Shown here: positions 31,689 through 36,056 of the stretch, piece by piece | Layout of the letters: every line of letters begins with the position of its first letter | Position numbering within the stretch: position 1 is the stretch's first letter | Source: Benthortus sp964440495 | GTDB lineage: Archaea > Thermoproteota > Nitrososphaeria_A > Caldarchaeales > Wolframiiraptoraceae | Length of the DNA: 36,056 nucleotides | Assembly (NCBI GenBank): GCA_964440495.1 | Contig: CAYTSD010000012.1 | Span: forward strand, 1-36,056 | Direction of reading: 5' to 3' | Program-made: the position numbers and the translations under genes | Notes under the pieces: model-generated | What the model saw: the letters and a program-made list of their open reading frames with translations, nothing else | Told to the model about the DNA's origin: nothing | Database searches by the model: none

Positions 31689-32040
31689 TTCGTTTTATTA
31701 TAAGCTCTCTTCCCCTCAGTATCTTTACGGGGCCTCCGCATCTAGGGCATAGGAAGAAGGGTGCGAGGTGGAGTGAGGGGTCGTCACTATACTCGGGTCT
31801 CCCATGGAAGCCGCATTCAGGGCACATTACCTCAGCCTCAATGGGATTTATTGTAAGCTTTGAGCCTTCAAGTATCGTTCCCTTCGCGAGAACATTGTAG
31901 GAGAACCTAAGCTGTTCGTGATTCAGTAGTGTTAGCTCGCCTACTAGGAGCACGACTTCCTCGATACTCTTCGCTCCATGTTTCTCAGCCTCTTCGAGAA
32001 CCTTCTCAACAATCTGGGAAGCCATGGAAAACTCATGCAT
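31672..32040 (-). CDS. hypA: HypA, nickel insertion zinc protein
   Basis: A 122-residue HypA. The N-terminus MHEFSMASQIVEKV includes His2, the nickel ligand. The zinc-binding loop has CPECG (about residue 73) and CPRCGG (about 98). It works with HypB to place nickel in the hydrogenase large subunit. It follows hypB with a two-base gap and is convergent to the endopeptidase gene. Confidence 0.96.
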   Translation of the reverse strand: MHEFSMASQIVEKVLEEAEKHGAKSIEEVVLLVGELTLLNHEQLRFSYNVLAKGTILEGSKLTINPIEAEVMCPECGFHGRPEYSDDPSLHLAPFFLCPRCGGPVKILRGRELIIKRIRMKI

Positions 32041-32042
32041 CT

Positions 32043-32729
32043 CTAAATCAGGCCCAAGGCCTCAGCTACCCTCTCCACACCTTCCCCAGTCCTACAGCTA
32101 GTTCTAACAATAATGGAGTCAGGTGTAACCTTCTTGACATCTTTTTCAAGTTTGTCTAAGTCTATGCCCATAACTTCCGCTAGGTCTATCTTGTTTATTA
32201 CTACGACGTCGGCCTCCATGAAGATGTATGGATGCTTAAGCGGGGTGTAGGGTCCCTCCGTCACGCTTATAACAACAACCCTCTTATGGGCCCCTAATGG
32301 GAACTCCGCTGGACATATCAGGTTTCCAACGTTCTCTATGAATAGGAGGTTGATTTCTTCGAGCTTCAGCTTCTCTAAGGCCTTCCTCACAAGGTTTGCG
32401 TCGAGGTGGCATTCCTTTCCAGTGTTTATCTGGATTACTTTTGCTCCATGTCTTGACACACGTTCAGCATCTATGGTGGTTGTCACGTCTCCCCCGAACA
32501 TCGCTATCTTGTATCTATCTCTGAGAAGCTCTACAAGCCTCTCTATGAGCGCCGTCTTACCTGAACCTATCGAACCCATAACATCTACAGCCTTTATCCC
32601 GAACCTATCCAATATACTCCTATTCTCCTCGGCGATTTTCCGGTTTGCTTCAAGCAGGTCTTCTTCAAGCTCTATGTCGAATACCTCGTCTTCAGCTGGA
32701 ACCACGACCTCGATCTTTTTCTCGGCCAT
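32043..32729 (-). CDS. hypB: HypB, nickel-insertion GTPase
   Basis: A 228-residue SIMIBI-class GTPase. The P-loop is GSIGSGKTAL (about 52-61), followed by GGDVTTTIDAERV, TGKECHLDA (metal-binding Cys and His), ENVGNLICPAEFPLGAH and the base-recognition NKIDLAE. No histidine-rich nickel-storage stretch is present at the N-terminus. It drives GTP-dependent nickel delivery with HypA. It heads the hypBA operon and is divergent from the molybdopterin-type gene. Confidence 0.97.
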   Translation of the reverse strand: MAEKKIEVVVPAEDEVFDIELEEDLLEANRKIAEENRSILDRFGIKAVDVMGSIGSGKTALIERLVELLRDRYKIAMFGGDVTTTIDAERVSRHGAKVIQINTGKECHLDANLVRKALEKLKLEEINLLFIENVGNLICPAEFPLGAHKRVVVISVTEGPYTPLKHPYIFMEADVVVINKIDLAEVMGIDLDKLEKDVKKVTPDSIIVRTSCRTGEGVERVAEALGLI

Positions 32730-32754
32730 ATCCCCGTTTCCTCTGGTCTAGGCA

Positions 32755-32783
32755 TCAATAAAAACTAATCCTTAATAATTTTG
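32755..32783. promoter_or_regulatory. Divergent TATA promoters of hypB and molybdopterin-type gene
   Basis: On the minus strand AGTTTTTATTGA (about 32755-32766) is 31 bases from the hypB ATG. On the plus strand CCTTAATAATTTT (about 32771-32783) is centred 27 bases from ATG 32804, the spacing of a leaderless transcript. Confidence 0.4.
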
Positions 32784-32803
32784 GGAGCCTCATCCGCCGT
32801 GGA

Positions 32804-33358
32804 ATGGGTTTACCTCCGGGGCAGGTTGAGGCTAAGCGCTGGGTCACCTACGCGGCGTTAGGCTTCCCCAAAGTTGACCTAGGCTCTTGGAGGCTTGAGG
32901 TCTGTGGACTGGTTGAACGGAGGCTATCCCTAAGCTACTCAGACCTCCTCAGCATGCCTCAGGTTGGGGTTAGAGGCGGCCTCCACTGTGTTGAGGGGTG
33001 GAGCGTCAGCTCGGTGGAGTGGGAGGGTGTTAGGATAAGGGATCTCGCCGAGGCCGCTGGGGTTAAGCCTGAGGCGCGTTGGCTGATGTTCTGGAGTATT
33101 GAGGGATACTCTGCCCCAGTCTATCTCGAGGACGCCTTGGCAGAAGACTCGATAATCGCGTTGAAGCTAAACGGCGAGAGGCTTAGCTATGAGCACGGGT
33201 TTCCAGCCAGGCCGATAATCCCTAGAGTCTATGCCTGGAAGAGCGTTAAGTGGCTTAAGAGACTGGAGTTTCTCAGAGACTATGTGGATGGTTACTGGGA
33301 GAAGCGGGGATACCATGAGCGGGGGAGGGTCTGGGTCGAGGAGAGGAGGAAGAAGTAG
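32804..33358 (+). CDS. Small sulfite-oxidase-fold molybdopterin-binding protein
   Basis: A 184-residue protein matching the oxidoreductase molybdopterin-binding domain: WRLEVCGLVERRLSLSYSDL, GGLHCVEGWSVSSVEWEGVR (the Cys that ligates Mo), SIEGYSAPVYLEDALAED, LNGERLSYEHGFPARPIIPR and the final WKSVKWLKRLEFL. This is the whole SUOX/MsrP core without the dimerisation domain, without a Tat signal and without a heme domain, so it should be cytoplasmic. The substrate is unknown. The conserved arginines around the active site are partly present. It probably starts leaderless at 32804. Confidence 0.85.
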   Translation: MGLPPGQVEAKRWVTYAALGFPKVDLGSWRLEVCGLVERRLSLSYSDLLSMPQVGVRGGLHCVEGWSVSSVEWEGVRIRDLAEAAGVKPEARWLMFWSIEGYSAPVYLEDALAEDSIIALKLNGERLSYEHGFPARPIIPRVYAWKSVKWLKRLEFLRDYVDGYWEKRGYHERGRVWVEERRKK

Positions 33359-33363
33359 AGAGG

Positions 33364-33672
33364 CTACTCTACCACTATCGGCCTCCGCTCTATCAGGGCT
33401 TGGACCAGCTTCCTCCTACCGCTGCTAAGCGCGCGCCATAGGGTTCCCCGGGAAATCTTCATCATGGCCGCAGCCTCCTCCTGCGTGTAGCCCTCGAAGT
33501 AGACGAGCCGGAGCGCCTCAAACTCGTCGGGTCTAAGGTGTATAGGCTGCCCCGGCATCGGCATGCCGTCGTCGTTTAGGGGTGCGAAGGCGAATCTGCT
33601 CAGCCTCATGTGGATTAGCCTATCCTTCGGCGGCCTCCCCCTTCCACGGAGCCTCCACCTCCACTTCGGCAC
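33364..33672 (-). CDS. DUF134-family helix-turn-helix regulator
   Basis: A 102-residue protein with the DUF134 layout: a basic start GRGRPPKDRLIHMRLSRFAF, the core HLRPDEFEALRLVYFEGYTQ and a sigma-4-like helix-turn-helix EEAAAMMKISRGTLWRALSS, then GRRKLVQALIERRPIVV. Many DUF134 proteins sit beside NifX-type cofactor-binding genes, as here. The cysteines often seen in the N-terminal part of relatives are absent. It starts with GTG and is divergent from the coiled-coil/Trp-rich/NifX genes, which it probably controls (inference). Confidence 0.8.
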   Translation of the reverse strand: MPKWRWRLRGRGRPPKDRLIHMRLSRFAFAPLNDDGMPMPGQPIHLRPDEFEALRLVYFEGYTQEEAAAMMKISRGTLWRALSSGRRKLVQALIERRPIVVE

Positions 33673-33728
33673 CCCACATCACTTTATTTTTCAGCTGTTA
33701 AGCCCCATGGAGATAAGCCTTGTCCGAG

Positions 33729-33753
33729 GTTTAAGGATTATGTGCTTATGCAC
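33729..33753 (+). promoter_or_regulatory. Promoter and operator-like palindrome before the Pro/Tyr-rich coiled-coil gene
   Basis: A TATA-like GTTTAAGG (33729-33736) is followed by TGTGCTTATGCAC (33741-33753), which contains GTGC-TTAT-GCAC. The predicted start is near 33760 and the mRNA leader carries the strong GGTGAGGAG at 33786-33794. A related palindrome lies at the same position in the promoter of the Trp-rich gene. Confidence 0.4.
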
Positions 33754-33796
33754 GAAACTTATATGGATGATGCGTGCTAACTTTAGGTGAGGAGCT

Positions 33797-34027
33797 ATGT
33801 GGCGTCCGAGAAGATTCTGGAGATATGGTTGGTATCCTCCTTACCCACCCTACTACCCGCCTCCATACTATCCACCCTACGGCCCACCTACCCCTGAAGA
33901 CGAGCTCCAGATGCTCGAGGACTATAAGCGTGACTTGGAGGAGGAGCTTAAGGAGCTTGAGGAGGAGCTTAAGGGCGTCGAGTCCAGGATTAAGGAGCTT
34001 AGGAAGATGTTGGGGAGGGAGGGTTAA
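33797..34027 (+). CDS. Pro/Tyr/Trp-rich coiled-coil protein (DUF5320-like)
   Basis: A 76-residue protein. The first 32 residues are almost only Trp, Tyr, Pro, Arg and Gly (MWRPRRFWRYGWYPPYPP and onward). The rest is one charged coiled-coil helix: EDELQMLEDYKRDLEEELKE through LEEELKGVESRIKELRKML. The helix is closely related to the N-terminus of the NifX-fusion protein encoded 300 bases downstream. DUF5320 proteins have this helix and often occur with DUF134 and NifX-type genes; the role is not known. The strong ribosome-binding site fixes the start. Confidence 0.75.
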   Translation: MWRPRRFWRYGWYPPYPPYYPPPYYPPYGPPTPEDELQMLEDYKRDLEEELKELEEELKGVESRIKELRKMLGREG

Positions 34028-34030
34028 CCC

Positions 34031-34052
34031 TTATATTTTTGTGCAATAACAC
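34031..34052 (+). promoter_or_regulatory. Promoter and operator-like motif before the Trp-rich gene
   Basis: TTATATTTTT (34031-34040) is a TATA element that predicts a start near 34060, with GGTGA (34061-34065) as ribosome-binding site. TGTGCAATAACAC (34040-34052) lies between the TATA box and the start site. It shares TGTGC-N5-CAC with the palindrome at 33741-33753, in an equivalent position. Confidence 0.4.
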
Positions 34053-34071
34053 ATTAAACAGGTGAAGAAGA

Positions 34072-34329
34072 ATGGCCTGGTGGCCCTGGTTCGGATTTGG
34101 GAGAGGTTGGGGAGGCTGGGGCTGGAGAGGAGGCTGGGGATGGTCCCCCTGGCCTGGAAGAGGCCCCTTCAGCTACCTCCCACCATGGCAGCGCCCAGGA
34201 TGGCTATTCGGTAGAGGAGCCTGCTGGTGGCTCTTCGGCTGGCCATGGGGGGCAAGATGGTGGCTATACCCATGGACGACCTACAGCTACTATCCTTGGT
34301 ACGGATACCCATACTACTGGTGGTGGTAG
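34072..34329 (+). CDS. Tryptophan-rich 85-residue protein, function unknown
   Basis: The start MAWWPWFGFGRGWGGWGWRG sets the style: 22 of 85 residues (26%) are Trp, most of the others Gly, Pro, Tyr, Phe and Arg. There are few acidic residues, one cysteine (GACWW) and no hydrophobic helix of normal composition. It ends YGYPYYWWW. The GGTGA ribosome-binding site 6 bases before ATG 34072, its own TATA box, and a coherent gene order with the next gene 6 bases away all argue for a real gene. The Trp-rich flavour recurs in both neighbours. Such a chain could bind aromatic or metal-cofactor ligands, nucleic acid or lipid surfaces, or phase-separate; none is shown. Confidence 0.7.
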   Translation: MAWWPWFGFGRGWGGWGWRGGWGWSPWPGRGPFSYLPPWQRPGWLFGRGACWWLFGWPWGARWWLYPWTTYSYYPWYGYPYYWWW

Positions 34330-34335
34330 GGAGCC

Positions 34336-35034
34336 GTGTATTGGCCGCGTAGATGGCGTTATCCACAGGCGCCCACAAGCCCCGAGGAGGAGCTTAAGAT
34401 GCTTGAGAGCTACAAACGCGACCTAGAGCGGGAGATAGAGGATGTGAAGAGGGAGCTTAAGGAGGTTGAGGAGAGGTTGAAGGAGCTTAGGGAGATGCCT
34501 CAGCAGCCCTACCAACCCCCACAACCCTACCTACAGGGACCCTACGCCATGCCTGGACCCTGGGGTGGAGGATATGGTTGGGGTCGGGGACGAGGAGGGG
34601 GCTGGGGCTACGGCGGAGGCTATGGCCGAGGAGGTGGATGGTGGGGCGCGCCAGCTCAACCCCAGCCGCAGGCAGCTGTCCCGCCGCCCCCGCCTGGAGC
34701 GCATAGAGCCGTAGCAGCCGTCGAGGAGGATGCTGGAATAGACTCGAGGATTTCCCAAGTGTTCGGCAGAGCACCCTACTTCGCCTTCATAGACATAGTT
34801 GAGGGTGAAGTGAAGTCCATCCGCATACTACCTAACCCTATGGTCTCGGCGCCTGGTGGAGCGGGAACCGCTGCAGCCCAGTGGATTCTCTCAAGCGGTG
34901 CGAGGAGCGCTATAGCACCCTACCTCGGCCCAAACGTCTCCATGATATTCTCTCAGGCTGGAGTTCAGGTCTACACGGTGGAGCCTGGAACCCCGCTGTC
35001 TGAAGCCCTCAAGCGTCTCGGTCTAGTGAAGTAG
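34336..35034 (+). CDS. Coiled-coil/Gly-Trp-rich/NifX-like fusion protein
   Basis: A 232-residue three-part protein (GTG start). Residues 1-55 repeat the DUF5320-like helix (SPEEELKMLESYKRDLEREI, then KRELKEVEERLKELREM). Residues 56-122 are low complexity: Pro/Gln/Tyr, then Gly/Trp/Arg (YGWGRGRGGGWGYGGGYGRG) and a proline run. Residues 124-232 are a NifX/NifB-type dinitrogenase cofactor-binding domain: AVAAVEEDAGIDSRISQVFG, APYFAFIDIVEGEVKSIRIL, APGGAGTAAAQWILSSGARS and a final LSEALKRLGLVK. NifX-type domains carry iron-sulfur or FeMo-cofactor precursors; many occur in non-fixers with unknown jobs. No nif genes are seen here. Confidence 0.8.
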   Translation: MYWPRRWRYPQAPTSPEEELKMLESYKRDLEREIEDVKRELKEVEERLKELREMPQQPYQPPQPYLQGPYAMPGPWGGGYGWGRGRGGGWGYGGGYGRGGGWWGAPAQPQPQAAVPPPPPGAHRAVAAVEEDAGIDSRISQVFGRAPYFAFIDIVEGEVKSIRILPNPMVSAPGGAGTAAAQWILSSGARSAIAPYLGPNVSMIFSQAGVQVYTVEPGTPLSEALKRLGLVK

Positions 35035-35087
35035 CCTCTCCCATCCCAAAATTTTTAACAGATATAAGCTGGCTAAGCCGCTGAGGC

Positions 35088-35321
35088 TTGGTCTTGAGTC
35101 AACGGAGGGTTTCTAGGCCGAAGATAGTTGACCACCGTCACTGTAAGGTCTGCGGCAAGGCTATCCCACCAAACAGGGAGTTCTGCTCAGAGGAGTGTAG
35201 GCTGAAGTATGAGGGCTGGCAAGCGAGGGAGAAGCGTGCAAAGCGGATGATATACGTCTTCTACGCCTTGATAATAGGCTCCATGCTCCTCTTCCTTCTT
35301 CTCAGAGCCACGATGGGCTAG
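35088..35321 (+). CDS. Zinc-ribbon protein with C-terminal membrane helix
   Basis: A 77-residue protein of the archaeal DUF2116 type. The zinc ribbon is HCKVCGKAIPPNREFCSEEC (CxxC...CxxxC, residues 18-37), then a basic linker KYEGWQAREKRAKRM and a single membrane helix MIYVFYALIIGSMLLFLLLR. The ribbon would face the cytoplasm. TTG 35088 or TTG 35094 is the start; a TATA-like TTTTTAACA (35052-35060) predicts a start site near 35083. Its end overlaps the convergent carS stop by 4 bases. Role unknown. Confidence 0.75.
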   Translation: MVLSQRRVSRPKIVDHRHCKVCGKAIPPNREFCSEECRLKYEGWQAREKRAKRMIYVFYALIIGSMLLFLLLRATMG

Positions 35322-35854
35322 TAGGGCCTATCCTTAAGCCCGAGAAGATAGGCTAAGGCGTTGGTCCCTATATGGAATCCGACGGTTAGGGCGAGCAACG
35401 CTAGGAAGACCGCTGGGCTAAACCATTCTGGGACGCCGTGTAGAGCCGAGGCTGTGAGAAGCGCCATGAGGAGGAATCCAAGCTGGTCAAGTAGGGGCGC
35501 AGGCCTACCTCTCTCAACACCAATCCTACGCTTAGTGAAGGAGCCTAGCATGTCCCCTACCATGGCTCCAGCGCTCAGGGTCAAGGCCTCTAAGGGGCTC
35601 CGCAGCCCGCCGGGGTTCCCAGCAAGATACATGAGGACGCCTACGAGTGTTCCGAAGACAAGCGCTGAGAACAGTCCCTCGAAGGTCTTTCCATCTCCCA
35701 GAATCCTCCTCCCATCCCATGCCGATGCTCCTCTATCTATCGGCGTAGCTCTCCCGATGATGCGGACAAATACAACTGGCGTAGCGTTGGCCACGTATGC
35801 TGGGAAAACATAGGCCAAGGCCTTAAGCAGCTCTAGAACGAACATCCGCTTCAC
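35318..35854 (-). CDS. carS: CDP-archaeol synthase (CarS)
   Basis: A 178-residue membrane enzyme that activates unsaturated archaetidic acid with CTP in ether-lipid synthesis. The sequence has AYVFPAYVANATPVV, the conserved DGRRILGDGKTFEGLFSALV loop (catalytic, cytoplasmic side), LSAGAMVGDMLGSFTKRRIG and LDQLGFLLMALL; about five membrane helices are predicted. Start is GTG 35854, overlapping the upstream dehydrogenase stop by 4 bases, or ATG 35845. Confidence 0.95.
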   Translation of the reverse strand: MKRMFVLELLKALAYVFPAYVANATPVVFVRIIGRATPIDRGASAWDGRRILGDGKTFEGLFSALVFGTLVGVLMYLAGNPGGLRSPLEALTLSAGAMVGDMLGSFTKRRIGVERGRPAPLLDQLGFLLMALLTASALHGVPEWFSPAVFLALLALTVGFHIGTNALAYLLGLKDRPY

Positions 35855-36056
35855 ACATATTCCATTCTATCAACCCTATTCCCAGCAACCCCACTCTTAA
35901 TATATTTGATAACGTTCTCGACCGCTCTCTCAAGCATTAAGTCCATGACCTCCTCGTTGCCATAGCCTCCAGCTATCCAAGGAGTCCCGACAACATTCGG
36001 ATACTTGAAGAACACCTTATCCTTCTCAAACCTCTCCCCAACATTCCACCAAACAT
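35851..36056 (-). CDS. D-2-hydroxyacid dehydrogenase-like protein, C-terminal part
   Basis: The last 67 codons of a gene that enters from the right edge. The sequence WWNVGERFEKDKVFFKYPNV then VGTPWIAGGYGNEEVMDLML and ERAVENVIKYIKSGVAGNRV matches the C-terminal segment of D-isomer 2-hydroxyacid dehydrogenases, after the catalytic His/Glu region (usually xNVxxTPHxAG; here TPW replaces TPH, so the catalytic His may be altered). It is co-transcribed with carS by a four-base overlap. The NAD-binding domain lies outside the window. Confidence 0.7.
   Translation of the reverse strand, partial: VWWNVGERFEKDKVFFKYPNVVGTPWIAGGYGNEEVMDLMLERAVENVIKYIKSGVAGNRVDRMEYV

Noticed and set aside
34097..34426. 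Alternative overlapping frame across the Trp-rich gene
   Set aside because: It has no ribosome-binding site, runs into the NifX-fusion gene, and lacks any family pattern, whereas the Trp-rich frame has promoter, ribosome-binding site and neighbour fit.

Overview
The window is from an archaeon. The signs are Orc1/Cdc6-type replication gene fragments, CDP-archaeol synthase (carS), an archaeal uS10, EndoQ, a cytosolic HdrABC-MvhADG complex, tRNA genes without encoded CCA, and BRE/TATA-like promoters with very short leaders. No mcr gene is present, so nothing here shows methanogenesis. The gene mix would fit a TACK-type lineage such as Bathyarchaeia, but that is an inference. A run of ten N at 6657-6666 marks a scaffold join, which suggests a metagenome assembly.

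Region 1 (1-6973) is an AT-rich accessory island. It holds a VapBC pair cut by the window edge, a frameshifted tyrosine recombinase, a RelE-type toxin-antitoxin pair, two truncated Orc1/Cdc6 fragments lying head to head, a fused nucleotidyltransferase-HEPN protein, a frameshifted MNT-HepT pair, a Tat-exported stalk protein broken by two homopolymer shifts, and a small membrane protein that spans the N gap. Almost every longer gene here has a one-base indel, whereas the genes to the right are intact. This means either decay of a mobile island or a contig of lower sequence quality.

Region 2 (7040-18574) is chromosomal housekeeping. It begins with a possible small RNA and a three-gene archaeal glutamate synthase (amidotransferase, ferredoxin-FMN synthase, GXGXG subunit). 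Next come three tRNA genes (Thr-CGT, Pro-TGG, Arg-GCG) interleaved with a CBS protein, a two-gene membrane operon and a CBS protein carrying a ribosome-hibernation-like domain. A methyltransferase, EndoQ with an overlapping AbrB-type gene, a divergently transcribed membrane-bound winged-helix regulator, uS10, a HAD nucleotidase and a PUA protein follow.

Region 3 (18635-32729) opens with an exported coiled-coil protein that has one membrane helix and a cytoplasmic AbrB-type domain. The energy-metabolism core follows: hypFEDC on the minus strand, then hdrCBA-mvhDGA plus a hydrogenase endopeptidase on the plus strand with overlapping genes throughout, then hypA-hypB on the minus strand. Together they encode an H2-oxidising, flavin-bifurcating hydrogenase/heterodisulfide reductase and all the factors to mature its NiFe centre.

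Region 4 (32804-36056) holds a small cytoplasmic sulfite-oxidase-fold protein and then an unusual cluster: a DUF134-type regulator, a proline/tyrosine-rich coiled-coil protein, an 85-residue protein that is about 26% tryptophan, and a coiled-coil/glycine-tryptophan/NifX-like fusion. A zinc-ribbon membrane protein, carS and the end of a 2-hydroxyacid dehydrogenase close the window. The promoters of the first two plus-strand genes of the cluster share a palindromic motif of the form TGTGC-N5-CAC between TATA box and predicted start site. This cluster is the best candidate for an undescribed system.
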